From Colias croceus (lineage: Eukaryota > Arthropoda > Insecta > Lepidoptera > Pieridae), in the NCBI RefSeq assembly GCF_905220415.1, contig NC_059552.1:6153001-6217000 (forward strand): a stretch of 64,000 nt of DNA. Reading direction: 5' to 3'. Positions 34,187 through 47,071 of the stretch are shown here, in pieces (position 1 is the first letter of the stretch; every line of letters starts with the position of its first letter). Made by a program: the position numbers and the translations under genes. The notes below the pieces were generated by a model. That model saw only the letters and a program-made list of their open reading frames with translations, made no database searches and had not been told where the DNA came from.

Positions 34187-37100
34187 TCTTCTTCTTCTTC
34201 CTTTGCCTTATCCCTTTATTTGGGGTCGGCTCTCCTCGTTCTCATGCGCCAGGATGGTCTATCCTGGGTTGTCTGTTTAATCAATTGGGCTCTCTCCATG
34301 TCTTTTGATATGGTAGACCACCAGGTGGCGGGGGGACGTCCCAGACCCCTTCTTCTATTTGGCAAGTTTAGTGCCCTCCTTACTACGTGGTTTTCTTCAC
34401 GCCTCATTACGTGTCCATACCATCTTAGACGCTGTTCGGTGAGTTTCTCTGAGATGGGAGCGACCTTGAAACTTCCTCTGATGTACTCATTGCGCACTTT
34501 ATCAAGTCTAGTTACGCCGGCCGCCCATCTAAGCATTTTCATTTCATTTACATGTACTCTTTGCTCTTGAGCTTTTTTGATTGCCCAGCACTCGGAGCCA
34601 TACATTAGAGCTGGTCTAACTGCGGTCTTGTAGACTTTTCCTTTGGTCTTTATTGGCATCTTTGGATCACGTAATACTCCCGTCAGACTCCTCCATTTCT
34701 GCCAAGCCACATTGATTCGATGTGTAACGTCAGCATCAATATTGGCATCCGATGATATCATGGACCCCAGATATTTAAATTGTGATACCTTGTTAAGCGG
34801 TTTTCCTTGAAGACTTATAGTGCTACGATGTCTAGTGTTAGGGTTATAGATGCATTCCATGTACTCTGTTTTATTTCTGCTTATGCGCAATCCATTAGCT
34901 TCTAGAGCATGCCTCCACGATTCCAATGTTATTTGCAGATTTTGTGCACAATGATCGAGCAGTACAATATCGTCCGCATACATAAGGCACCAGGGCAAAG
35001 GTGGCTGAATATCTTTGGTTAGCAGATCCATTATGAGGTTAAACAGAAGTGGGCTTAGGGCCGATCCCTGATGGACTCCAACGTTTACCTTAAAAGGTTT
35101 ACTGAACCCAGCTGCACTCTTTATTTTTGTACTTACGCCATTATACATATCCTGAATGACTTTTACAAACATCTCTGGTACTCCTTGCGCTCTCATGGCT
35201 TGCCATACTAATTTTCTAGGAACACGATCAAACGCTTTTTCCAGGTCGATGAAGATAAGGTGTAAGTCTTCTCGGTTAGATCGATATTTTTCCATGAGAA
35301 TTCGAACAGTTTGAATAGGGTCATTTGTTGATTTTGCTGCAGTGAAACCAAATTGATTTTCGGATATATTAATTAATGCTAAAAGACGGTAGTTTAAAAT
35401 TCTTTCCCATATTTTTAAAGTATGTGAGGTGAGTTTAATGGCCCTATAATTATTGCATACTCTGATGTCACCTTTATTTTTGTAGATAGGTACCAGGAAA
35501 CTTTGTCGCCATGATTCAGGGATAGTATGCGTATACAATATGGTGTTAAAAAGGCGTGCTAGCCATTCATAGCCTAGGGGTCCAATTTTCTTCCAGAGGT
35601 CTGCAGGTATCTCGTCTGAGCCAACGGCTTTGTGGTTTTTCATTTTTATAACAACCTGCTTGACTTCCTCTAGCGTTACTTCGTGAATAGGTCCGACAGT
35701 TGGGATGATTTCCGGTAAGGGTTCACTAGGGAATTCTTCGTTTAAAAGGTTTTCAAAGTATTGCTTCCATCTATTACTGATGTCTTCGTTAGATGTTAAC
35801 AGCTGTCCCTCTTCGTTTTGGATGTATTTATTTACTTTAATGTCTAACGTCGCCTTGTGTCGTTGTTTTGCTATTTTGAAAACCTCGACATCAGTTTTTG
35901 CGTCTTCCAATCTTTGATAGAGTACCTCATTAGCGTTTGTCCTTGACTGAGCAACAGCCTGCTTCGCAGCTTTTTTAGCTTTTTTGTATTCTCTGTGGTC
36001 TTCTTCCAGTTTTGTCAGTTGCCAAAGCTTAAAAAGTTCTCTTTTATTTCTTATTGCCTCCTTGACATTGTCATTCCACCACGTAGGATCTTTATTGGTA
36101 CTAATTCCACCTTTCGATATTCCCAAATGCTTTGAGGCTTCTTCCTTGCAAAACTTTTCGAAATTTGCCCACATTGCGTTTGTACTATTGTTGTAATTTA
36201 AAGCCAGATCGTTTTCTAAGTATTCAATAATAGATGTAATGAGCTGTTTACCTTTATCAGAGTATAGTTGGCCCCATTTGATTCTAGGTGTTCTATCATA
36301 ATTATTGATCTTAATATTTTTGGGCAATATAAATTTAGATACCAGAAGTCGATGTTGTGAAGTCAGTGCCTCTCCCGGGATTACTTTGCAATCTTTAAAG
36401 CTTTTTAGAGAAGACTTTTGACAGAGAATGTAATCAATTTGGGTGTTATTTCCAGAGCTTTTATAAGTTATTAGATGTTCATCTTTCTTTTTAAACCAAG
36501 TGTTAACAATAGCTAAACCATGCCTAGAGCAGAAATCCAGAATAGATGTTCCTTCTCTGTTTACAGAGCCATAACCATAGCCACCATGAACATCTCGATA
36601 ATCTACGGCCTTTTCACCAATGTGCCCATTTAGATCTCCGCCTATGTACTTTGATTCATGATCTGGTATTAAGCTCATGAGATCATCGAAATCTTCCCAG
36701 AAGAGAGATTTTTCTAATTCTGTACATCCGGATTGGGGTGCATATGCGGAAATTATATTTAGAGGTGTTTGATTGTCCATGGCGAGTTTAACAGCAATTA
36801 GACGGTCGCTTTTTCTATCCACTTTTATTATTCGTTGCTTTAGATTGCAGTCTAGGACTATACCCACACCATTCTGGGAGTTCTTAATGCCATGATAAAT
36901 CAGTTGGTAACCTAACCCAATATCTCTGGACTTGGAGCCTTTCCATTTCGTCTCTTGTATACAGCATGCATTTATATCTCTTCTTTGCAAAACCTTAGCC
37001 AGTTCTTGACATCTTCCAGTAAGGGAACCTAGATTCCATGTAGCCAATCTTATTTTACATTGGGTTGTCGGTTTATTGTCTGTTTTTAATTCTACTTGCT

Positions 37101-37581
37101 TGTCGCTTCCGGGGGACCCCCTAGTATATTCTTCTTTATTCGCATCCATATCACATAAACTCACTCTATCGTCGCTTCGGGGGAACGCCCTAGCAGAAGT
37201 GCCCTTTCTTGATTTTTTACTTTTCATGATTCGAGGAGAAAATGATTGGCTTGAATTTTACGGCCGGTTGCCACCTGACACCAAGGTTGTCATCTATATC
37301 AAGATGTGAGCGCCGCCGTTGGCCCAGTATAGGGCTCTTCCGCCGCCATCTCTACTGTATACTCCAACCCAAGTACACAGCACTACTACGACCTGTCCTT
37401 CGATTATGCCAAAGTAGCTCGCAGTAGGGATTTGGTAACGAAGTGTTCATCTCCGGCCTCTTGGTCCGCGGGAGTTGTATCTTAACTCCTACCCTTCAAA
37501 TACTTGTTATGGTACCCGAAGGGCATTCCCCTATCCGCCACCTGGGGACGCGTTCTCTAGGGGTTGAGGCTCCCCCGAGAA
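34187..37581 (-). mobile_element. Full-length RTE-clade non-LTR retrotransposon
   Basis: A 3.4-kb minus-strand insertion between two perfect copies of a 15-bp target-site duplication. The 5' end at 37581 begins TTCTCGGGGGAGCCTCAACC. The 3' end is a short GAA-repeat tail (34187-34200), typical of RTE elements, which lack poly(A). A single intact ORF fills the element between a ~350-bp 5' UTR and a short 3' UTR. The perfect duplications, intact ORF and complete ends mark it as a recent, potentially autonomous insertion. Confidence 0.92.
34216..37227 (-). CDS. RTE retrotransposon endonuclease/reverse transcriptase (intact, 1003 aa)
   Basis: The N-terminal APE-type endonuclease shows RLATWNLGSLTG (about residues 59-70), the catalytic CCIQETKWKG, IISAYAPQSG, GGDLNGHIG and a late SQHRLLV histidine. 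The central reverse transcriptase has KAVGSDEIPADLW, QFGFTAAKST, LIFIDLEKAFDRVP (motif A Asp), HQGSALSPLLFNL and the catalytic MYADDIVLL (YADD). The C-terminus (LRWYGHVMRREENHVVRRAL, then a basic tail) is typical of the RTE/'craniofacial development protein 2-like' ORFs common in insect annotations. The product would nick target DNA and copy its own RNA there. ATG at 37227, stop before 34216; no frameshift or internal stop. It should not be annotated as a host gene. Confidence 0.92.
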   Translation of the reverse strand: MKSKKSRKGTSARAFPRSDDRVSLCDMDANKEEYTRGSPGSDKQVELKTDNKPTTQCKIRLATWNLGSLTGRCQELAKVLQRRDINACCIQETKWKGSKSRDIGLGYQLIYHGIKNSQNGVGIVLDCNLKQRIIKVDRKSDRLIAVKLAMDNQTPLNIISAYAPQSGCTELEKSLFWEDFDDLMSLIPDHESKYIGGDLNGHIGEKAVDYRDVHGGYGYGSVNREGTSILDFCSRHGLAIVNTWFKKKDEHLITYKSSGNNTQIDYILCQKSSLKSFKDCKVIPGEALTSQHRLLVSKFILPKNIKINNYDRTPRIKWGQLYSDKGKQLITSIIEYLENDLALNYNNSTNAMWANFEKFCKEEASKHLGISKGGISTNKDPTWWNDNVKEAIRNKRELFKLWQLTKLEEDHREYKKAKKAAKQAVAQSRTNANEVLYQRLEDAKTDVEVFKIAKQRHKATLDIKVNKYIQNEEGQLLTSNEDISNRWKQYFENLLNEEFPSEPLPEIIPTVGPIHEVTLEEVKQVVIKMKNHKAVGSDEIPADLWKKIGPLGYEWLARLFNTILYTHTIPESWRQSFLVPIYKNKGDIRVCNNYRAIKLTSHTLKIWERILNYRLLALINISENQFGFTAAKSTNDPIQTVRILMEKYRSNREDLHLIFIDLEKAFDRVPRKLVWQAMRAQGVPEMFVKVIQDMYNGVSTKIKSAAGFSKPFKVNVGVHQGSALSPLLFNLIMDLLTKDIQPPLPWCLMYADDIVLLDHCAQNLQITLESWRHALEANGLRISRNKTEYMECIYNPNTRHRSTISLQGKPLNKVSQFKYLGSMISSDANIDADVTHRINVAWQKWRSLTGVLRDPKMPIKTKGKVYKTAVRPALMYGSECWAIKKAQEQRVHVNEMKMLRWAAGVTRLDKVRNEYIRGSFKVAPISEKLTEQRLRWYGHVMRREENHVVRRALNLPNRRRGLGRPPATWWSTISKDMERAQLIKQTTQDRPSWRMRTRRADPK

Positions 37582-37596
37582 CAGTCAAAAATTACT
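37582..37596. repeat. Target-site duplication of the RTE element (right copy)
   Basis: CAGTCAAAAATTACT, identical to 34172-34186. Confidence 0.9.
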
Positions 37597-39418
37597 ATTC
37601 CAACGAAAATGCCTATCATGTATATCTCAATAAAACGATTCTCCTGAAATCTATTTTAGTCGTCAATAATAAAGAGACGAAAGTAAATTTGTTTTTGCAT
37701 CATAGCCAGAAACATTAAATTTATCGGTTAATGCATTCGTTAAATTTATAAAATCCGCTATCATAATAATTGGTTCTCTTCTGTCCATCGATACAATTAA
37801 GCCCTCGATACTATGCTATTAGAAGAATTATTGCACACTTGTTCCTTTGTTAGAATGGTTCTATTATATGAGCTACTGTGACCTAGCCACGAGTCGAGTG
37901 GCTCTGGAGCGGTGTGGCCGTGGCCCGCCATTATTAGTTATAGTACACCCAGTTTAATACTAAACGAACCTTCAAATTTTTATCTTCTTTATCTTCTCAT
38001 GTACGATCTTTAGTGTAATAAATAAACACGTCATATATTACGAGTAAATTTTTGGTATAGGTATTTAACATATAAATGTTACTTATGATGTTTGAATTAC
38101 ACTTGTAGTTATTCGTTTAATCAGATAAATATTCCCGTCCGCATCAATCTTATAATAACAAACACAAAGTAAAGTACTGAAATAACTTGTACTCAGTTAA
38201 TATACCTTGGCTTTGTGTAGTTATCTTGAAAGTTTCAGAAAGTTTCGTTATTTTTATCAGCGCTGTCTACTGCCTACTCCCTATGATCTTTAATATTATA
38301 ATAGATATGTTATGATGAGATAAGTGAAACATAAATGAAATACTATTCTGATGTTTGAAAATTTTTGTCTCAAAAAAAGGAAAACAAAACGTCACGATCA
38401 CTGAGAAATAAAACAGGCCGGTTCTTAAATCCTAAATATACAAACATGATACAATGTTTGAGGTTACGCATAATCGCGACCACAGCAGTTGAGTACAAAT
38501 AAATGTAAGCTTGTGGATTTAACTTTGTGCTTTGACGCCTTATGTAGGTCAGTGTGACACACGTTTATTATTCACGTTTTTAATTATCTTGAATAAAAAA
38601 TAAAACTTAAAATGTTACGGAGAAGCAAACAATAACATATGATGTGAAAACGGTAAAATGATTCCGTAATTAATTTGCTTTACGACGTGATATTCTATTA
38701 ATTGGAAAGCTTATCATCGACTTGAGGGTGTTCCCTGAAACGTATTTTGGAAATGAAATTTAGTCGCTTAGAATTAATTATTAATTGACTCCTTTGTATT
38801 GATTTTATTATACCAAATTTAGATTATAAAGTTCTGATGAGTATACACCCCATTCATATAGTATTTCTTGTGTTCTTACCAACGGATTATGCGAATATGC
38901 AATGAAAATCTTCAATGTCGTATACATAATCTGAATTATGTATCGAGTGTAGAGCTTTGTATCTGCTAAAGCGATCACCAAAGGCCACGTAATTAAAGAA
39001 TGCAGATTCCGTAAATTCCGCTGTTTTTGCAGAGGCTCGGTTGGAAACTGGGTCACCGATGTAGGCAGGTGTACTTTAGAAAACTAGGCATCGGGGGAGC
39101 GTGATTAGTATCTCCTTCGATACGGCCCGTACATCTCTGCTAACATGTTGTGTGGCGTGAAGCTTTCATTACTGCGGTTACTATTGTGCTATTACAAAAC
39201 AATGATGTTCGAATAATTTGTGAGTGTGCTTCTATGAGAAAAAGAGAATGGAGTGTTTGATCAATAGCTGCTAAATGCATTATACCTCATTCATTGTGTA
39301 ATGCTTATTTTTACTAGAGGAACTTAAAAGCAATGCATGAATTTTCTTAGTATTGTTTTTCATCCCAGTTAATTAACTTCATTTTTTAAATTTCCCTCTT
39401 CTCTGTTTTATAACAACA
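37597..39418. other. Non-coding AT-rich sequence
   Basis: Nothing recognised between the RTE insertion and the next Helitron. Confidence 0.5.
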
Positions 39419-39650
39419 CTAGCTTTCCGCCCGCGGCTTCGCCCGCGTTTTCAAAGAAAAACCCGCATAGTTCCCGTTCCCGTGGGATTTCAGGGCTAAA
39501 ACCTAGCCTATGTTACTCGTGGATAATGTAGCTTTCGAATGGTGAAAGAATTTTTCAAATCTGCCAAGTAGTTTCGGAGCCTATTCAATTCATACAAACA
39601 AACAAACAAACAAAAAATCAAACCTTTCCTCTTTATAATATTTGTATAGA
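39419..39650 (-). mobile_element. Non-autonomous Helitron, copy 4 (complete)
   Basis: Minus-strand 5' end TCTATACAAATATTATAAAG and 3' end GCGGGCGAAGCCGCGGGCGG followed by AAAGCTAG; inserted between A (39418) and T (39651). It contains a TTTG/CAAA tetranucleotide tract near 39596-39612. 232 bp. Confidence 0.85.
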
Positions 39651-42600
39651 TAATCCCCTCTGTTAATTTGTCAGATAGAAAGTATATTTATGCGCTAATG
39701 CGCTAATCGCCCTTTCACTACTTTATGTATTATGCTACTTTCATTACCTAGATAATGAATTAATTCTTTATTTTTTAAATCTGCCTGATTCCCTCTGAGC
39801 GCCTATAGAGGCGGCTATAAAACGTTTATTCTATCTTTAACCTTTACATTAAAGGGCGTTTGATCAAAGTTACACCGACATTTAGTAGGGAAGTTTTATC
39901 GGAACAATATCATTTTTTTTGCACTGTCATTCTTTTGATGAGGATACAATTATGGAAAGTATATGTATGGATAAATTATTATGACGAACTTATAAATAAC
40001 AACCATGTTTTTCACGAAGAACATTTTATTTATTAACGTTTTCAACAATACACCCAATTAAGGTAAAAATATATGTATTATATTACACAACTTTACTTAC
40101 ATTTAATGACCTAACATAGTCACTCTGAAACAAACACGAATACTAATCTAAAACAATATGTACGTATCACATTGGATCGACATTATACGTACCTATAAAC
40201 TATGATCACAGTAAATAGAATTAACTAGAAACTATGCGCTGTACAGTCCACATTCCATGAAAGCTCACGCCCACGCCTTACACTTCTTGAATGGTCGATA
40301 TCATACAAAGACATGAAACATATTCGAATTTGGTTGTTCTATTCTGTCTTTTGTTGAAACATTTAACTGTTTATTCTGAAATCTTTTAAGAGTTTTGAAG
40401 ACCATCTTTAAGACGACTGCAAATTTAAAGTTTTTCTATAGTATTAAGATGATATTGAAAATATAATTTGAGCTCATTTCGAAATTACAATATATTATAT
40501 AAATGTGATGTGTATTGGTTCTAAAACTAGGCGATAATCAATCATCGTATATTTGCATCGATTTTCTAAACATAGACAATAGTGTTGGAACAACGTATCT
40601 ACATACTACGTACTTTGTTATATGCTTATATAAAAGGTACATTTCTTAAATAATAAATGTACAGTATATACAGTACTTATTATTCAGTGTATAAATGCAT
40701 ATTTCACTCTCTATTTTAACTCTCTACATAACCTTTAATCCGGTATACCGGATAGTATATTGTTTAACATTTCGTGATATTTGGGAGAATGCAGGGTGAT
40801 TAAAGTAACTCTACATGCATCGATTTTCTATTCTTATTCGCTAAATACAAAACAATTAAAGCTTTTAACGATTCACAATCGATAAATTTCAACTTTTATC
40901 GAATCAACTTCCCTCGTCTATCGACGTGTATATGAAACGGTTTAAACCTACAACGTCTACTTATATTTACTTAACAACTGTTTGTGACGTTTCCAATCGA
41001 CTATTATTGGGATAGGGATCTTCCCTAGATAGTGTCAACATAATTAGCTAGCGATGATTTTTATTGTTATATCGATCGAAGCACAGGTCAGAACAGGCTG
41101 TGTACAGTGACCGGGTCGTGTTGATCGATCGTGCTGGCTCGCATGGAGCCAGTGGTTACGTTCTAGTTGCGGGCTTCAAATGCCAACTGCTTTGTGTACA
41201 ACGTCAAGCCAGTTTATACTCGCGAGCTTTCAACGTGAATCGAGACGATACATTATTTATGGAAACGTTTTGAAGGTTGTAAAAGAACGGCAAAAGACGA
41301 TCTTCTAATGAAGGTATACAATCTATGAATGGATATAGCAGTTTTATAAATATGTAGGTTAATTGTGTTATTCCAACTGGGTTATGGTAGACAAACAAGG
41401 AGGGCTGATATTATCTGTTAGTATGAATCTTAATGGGCTTGGTGAAATATAAGCAAAAAGATTGGGCTGTATCGCTTTGAATATTCCATACCTAATTAAT
41501 ATGCAAATGTTAACCTATTAAGTTAATAATGTAATAATGTTTTTCTATGATAATTAAGATTTGTATAACCTCGTTTGTACCCTTTTTTGAAAAAAGTAGA
41601 AATTCATGTTTGTTTTTATATTATTTATTACGATAAAAAAAGTCATAAAAAGTAATTCCTGTATATTGAGTTTACATTAAATGCTCGTTATGATTACATC
41701 ATCAACATCAACTTTTAAATAAATTGGCACAAGCCGCCAAATAAAGTATTTTTCATCAGAGCCATCAATGAAACGACCGTGCTCAAGTGCCGCCGGCAAT
41801 TCTTCGTTCAGCCTAGTTTCCAGTCAAATTGCATATTTTGGCAACGTTTCGACGTTATTTATCAAAATATTAATGATAGTTCTATACGTTTCTTTTTAAA
41901 AAACCTTGCGATGCTCGAAGGTGTTAAAACCGAGAGATTCTTATAAATCCCTTTGTAAACTTAACGCCACTTGTAACAGCGACCACGAGAGGCTGCTCCG
42001 CTGCACATTGAAAGATTTTATCGTCGTTTTTCTTTGAGCCACAGATATGGATTTTCATAATGATGAAACTGTAGACTGAAGGTAGGTTGCTACGTAATTT
42101 TACGCTCTCTTGTTCGACCTAGACGTAGCAATATAATACCTGCTGTTATAAGAAGAGATATAGAATAGTATATTATAATATAAGGCTTTTTGTTAACATT
42201 TTTTAAATATATGAACAAAATTAGTTTTTAGAATATTATTAGTTACACAAATTCTTACGATATCAAAAATGTCGAAATTACTAAAATTATGAACAAGCTG
42301 TATATTTTATATTAGCTCCTATGTAGGCAATTTCTGTGTAAAAGAATTGAAGAGACTTCATTTAATTTACTTTTTATATACGGGATACAAATATAGATTT
42401 AGAAGCTTTTGCTTTATAATATAATGGGTTCTCTTATTATTTTGCATACCTACTTCCAATCAAATTATCACACCTATTAACTCTCAAAGAAAAACCTTCG
42501 TCTGATGTAATTTTTGTTGTACACCCAAATTGCCTCTTAGATTTTGTTCTTTTAGACGTTATTATATAAATTATACGATTCTGTAAAGAAATATAATTTA

Positions 42601-45600
42601 TGTTTTGTATGCTCAATACCAGTTATTTCACGTATTTGTAATAATTTAGAATATAATAAACGAAAACCTTTATTATACTCACTGTAAGACAAAAATTCTT
42701 ATAAATATGATAATATAAACATCTTTACTTAGGTGCTTAGGTGGCTTGTCTCATGAATTGCGGTAGGTACCCCTCAAGAAAGCGTTTGACCTTTGTCGAG
42801 CTTCGAGAATCTTACCTTACATTTACCTATAAAGACGTATGATATGATTCGTATAAACATAAAAATTTACTCATTTATGCATAGTGCGTGCACGTAGGTA
42901 GATGAAGGCAAAACGTATATACTTTTTTTATAAAAAAATTCATTCCGTAAGGACAGTTATTCAGTCGTAAAAATGATAAGTTATGCTCCTTTTCACATCA
43001 TTGCAACGAAAAGATGTCTCTATTAAAAGAAAGTGAAGTAAGCGCTTAATAAAATAAATTTATGAAGTAAGTTCAAGTAAACTTCATTTTCTGCTGCAAG
43101 CTACGATGAAATGAAATGAGTCATTTCGTAAAGTTAGACATCTTATGCTTTGCTTCGTTGACTGAATGCTTTTTTTAAAGAAATCTTGTTTTTTTAAAGA
43201 AATAATTAAATTTCTTTATTTCATACAAAAATATCTGTATAACGCTGTAAAAATAGATAGTTATTATGAATTGTAAGCAAGAATGTATATTATACATGTA
43301 TAAATAATAGCCCATGCAATCATTTCTATTTCATAAAATCAAATTATCACAAGTCTCCTCAACGGCTTTAATCCTCCAAATAAAGCGCTAATAATAATAT
43401 TATGAAGTAGCGACGAGAAGATCAATTCCCATTGTTTTCCCAAATGAGTTTCGTAAAGCTCATTTGTTCCTTTCATAAAAATCGTCTTTTCTCAGTGAGA
43501 TTCAGTTTTATTGAATGCCACAACGTTCAGAATATTTTCATCACTTTCACATGAATCCTTGACCTACATTTAGTCACACAATTGACGCAGTGGTATATTT
43601 TACTTATATCGACCATTACTTTTACAGTTTTGCTAAGAAATTTTTTAAATTTAAATTAAGTATTTTTTGTAGAGCCGTAGCTGAATTAAATAGCTAAATG
43701 TTTTTCTAGTTCTGTCAGTAAACGGGCTAAATTAATTAAAGGATTGGTAGACATTCTCGAATCACACACAAGACGTTATCTCGACATGTAAGTCGCCACT
43801 CTGTCTGCACAACTCTCGATAACAAAGGCGATTAAACTTCGAGTATCTAATACTCGTATAACGAATCAAGAGGGATTGTTATAATTTTACAGAAAAGGGG
43901 AACTTGAGCTTGTCTGATGATCAAATTACTGTTAAACAACACTTTCGAAAGGTCCTTTGTGATATCTTAGTAGCATTTTCATTATATTTAACTATATAAA
44001 TGTATACGTGTTGTTGGCTCTACAATATTACCTCTATCTACTTTGGCAAATATGAGTAGGTACATGAGAAAGACAAATAGCATGTATAATATGCTGCGTT
44101 TATTTAGTGTCATAAACGTATTTCAACCACCTCGCTTTCCATTTCAATAAATAACATGAAATTATACAATCTACTCACGAAAGAATACACGCATGCGCTT
44201 TAAGTTTTGCCAATTGCAGGTTCTGCGGACAATCTGCATGTTATGTCGTGTCTACAAGTTCGATCGTGGTTTATTCGACTTAATTTGCCTGCTTTCCATA
44301 ACATTTTAATGGAGTATTACTCAACATAACGTAAGGAATTAATGTAAATGCTTGCCTTAATTTTTTTTTTATTTAACGTCAATTGCAAATAAAACATTAT
44401 CTCAGTCTATCTTACAACATACCTAACGCGCAAAGCGCTTCATTGCGAGAAGCCTAATTTTGAAGAAAGCTAACCTATTTATTTAAAATGGGCTCTTACA
44501 TAGGGTTACCATAATTAACGTATAAAATATAGAGTTAATCTTGACGTTGTGTAAAAACTTTAAAAGACCACTTTTTGAAGTGAAACTTCTTTATCGGGGT
44601 TGGAAAAAAATTTAGTGTAACATTTTTCCGTTACGCGCCATCTTTTTCTTACCCCTACCACACGTGATTCGACGTATTTCTCTAAAGTTACATATACATA
44701 TAGTAAATTATTTTTTGAATAATAAGGTCATAAAAAAGTTTCACTTCTTACGTGTGTACACTAGTACACGCACACATTTTTTTTATTTAAACCACGCCTT
44801 TAAACCAAAATTGCTATAACACTAAATATTTCCAACGAATACATATTCATCAGTGCTAGTTAGGTTCCACATTGTCATTATAACTGACGCCTCATATTGT
44901 TCGTGAAAGGCGGAAAATACCAGACTTGTCGGCCTCGCCGTCAGCCGCCCTGAATGAAACGCTACTAGAATGAAAATAGACTATTGGAAAATGGCGCCCT
45001 CTTGAAATCTAATATAACATTGAGTTCAATTGTATTTCACGGGTTTTGGCTGTCGATATGAATGCTAGATGCATCTTGTGTCTTGTTGGAAACTTTTGAA
45101 ATATATGTCCTTTAGAAGCAAAAAGTTCATGATTTAAATGTGAGTACTTTTTCTCTAATATTTGTGTTAAAATAGAGATTGAGTGGAAAACATCACATTT
45201 CCACAAGTATAGGGAGACAAGGTTTTTACCGCGCCTGTTATATAATAATTGTTTTATGATAACTTAACGAAAAATAAATTTATAAAGCACCAAGCAACAT
45301 TCAAAGTTAACTACTAACGGCATATTGAGAGTCTAGATCTGCTCTAGCAATGCATTTAACAAAGAAATCGATTTATTACTTGTTTGTATTATTGTATTAT
45401 TACTCTGGCTCTTCTTCCTGTTGATTTAAATGTAAAACGACCCATCACCTGTGCTCTATCCTGACAAACTTTCTGGATATTTTTTTCTTAAGCGGTATAC
45501 CAATATAACGATTTACAATCATAGATAAAACTGTCTCAGCAAAACAGTAATCCTCGATAAAGCAGTTTACGAAAAACATATAGAATAATTTATATCTATA

Positions 45601-46430
45601 TTCACATATTAATTTGAGCTGCACGGTGTAATGAAGTTAAAAGCTTGGCGCTCGCTTCTCATTTCTGAATATTTCATTTCTATCAGTAGGTATATGTGTA
45701 TCATTTTATAATACACCGTTATATTTGTCTGTTGCTTTGTATAATATTGCATTCTGTTTTCCAATACAATAAATGTGTATTTCTTTACATATTTTTTTAC
45801 ACTACAGAACTGTTATTTTTTGTTATGATATGTACAATGAATTGGATCATAAATAAGGATATAGGTAATACGACAATTATCATAATAGATCTCTGTAGTG
45901 GAATTATTTAGGTACATATTGTAGTCTATTCAGCTACGTGCCATTGTACTCTCGATAAAGGTCCAATGCTTGCTTCTTATTACACATTTGCTCATTCTGC
46001 TTGCTTCATCCTGTATTGTATTCCGATTCCTTATAACATTTGAGATATACTAAACACTTTATTATAGAGTATGATAGTATGATATGGTAATAATATTGAT
46101 ATAAAAACTAAGCTTTGTCCTTATGTAGGTATATACGTCAATATGCAAAAATAAAAGATTCAAAGAATAAAAGTTTCTCGTGCTTTTAAAATTGTTTATT
46201 CCGGACTTTAAAACTCTTTAATATTTCTAATACTCGTTAGTGCAGACGTAGAAATAAACTTTTATTTATTATTTACCGACAGACAATGATAGACTTTCTT
46301 ATAACACTTAGAACATTTCATGAAAAGGAGGATCAGTTATTTTAATACATTTACAAATTTTAAAGAAAGAAAGATTAGACTCCACAATACTGAAATAAAC
46401 ACAAATACAGTCACAGAAATACAATCTATT
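39651..46430. other. Long non-coding AT-rich stretch
   Basis: About 6.8 kb without recognised coding sequence. It holds one dispersed repeat (about 44555-44790). A locally GC-richer piece at 41060-41250 contains the inverted repeat CTGGCTC-GCAT-GGAGCCAG and could be an untranslated exon, but that is not supported further. Part of it may be 5' intron of the sodium channel gene. Confidence 0.4.
44555..44790. repeat. Dispersed repeat with subterminal inverted GAAGTGAAACT (copy 1)
   Basis: Begins TTTTTGAAGTGAAACTTCT and ends AAAAAAGTTTCACTTCTTAC followed by a GTGTGTACAC-type tract and a T-run. The same layout occurs at 54445-54612 within the sodium channel gene, so this is a multi-copy family. 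Confidence 0.55.
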
Positions 46431-46431
46431 T

Positions 46432-46482
46432 TGTGTGAGTGTGAGTGAGTGTGTGAATGTGTTTGAGTGTGCGTTGTTATAT
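46432..46482. repeat. GTGTGA/GTGA-type microsatellite
   Basis: A GTGTGAGTGTGAGTGAGTGT-type imperfect microsatellite. Confidence 0.7.
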
Positions 46483-46586
46483 GTCTGCGATTGTGTTAGT
46501 AAAGTAAAACCCAACTAAAATAAAATATTCTTATTATATTATCATCATTAAATGATAGGCTGTCTATTTGAAAAGACTCTTTTGTT

Positions 46587-46960
46587 ACAGCAGAAGCGGT
46601 AATATCGCAGATGTGGCACGCGCGACGCAGCAGACAGGAGCGCGCGCTTGCACGCGACGCGGCCACCAACCGGCGCGCCCTCTGAACCACACCAACATTG
46701 GATTATTATACGGTGAGACTTTCGTAATGCTATATTATGATACAAACTTAATGGCGGCTCGGAACATCGTACGATCCGATGCGCAGAAAACAATTTTAGG
46801 TATTAGCGGGACGTTAAGGGACCTGTGCGCACCCGCAATCGCACCTGCAGTCTGCACCTAACTTCCGAACCGCCATTAAGTTTGCATCGATCTGTACGTG
46901 TGTCACAGCAGAAGCGGTAATATCGCAGATATGACACTCCAATTGGATTATAGTAGAGAG
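46587..46960. repeat. Diverged direct duplication with a GC-rich insert in one copy
   Basis: ACAGCAGAAGCGGTAATATC plus GCAGAT occurs at 46587-46612 and again at 46905-46930. Both copies continue with a ...CAC then TTGGATTAT...GAGA segment, but only the first has a ~70-bp CpG-rich block (46621-46687) in between. An inverted pair built on AAACTTAATGGCGG(C/T)TCGGAA lies between them (about 46744 and 46863). Confidence 0.65.
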
Positions 46961-47071
46961 AAGTGAAAAAAGTAAAATTTAGACACTCTAAAAGAATATT
47001 TTATTAAATAAAAAATAATCAGCTGTTTATAATATTTAACTGTTTTACTTTATGCATAAAATTTTTCGCAG

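Noticed and set aside
34100..34570. 156-codon plus-strand frame over the 3' end of the RTE ORF, and smaller ones at 35705-36196
   Set aside because: Antisense to the intact 1003-aa retrotransposon ORF; no independent features.
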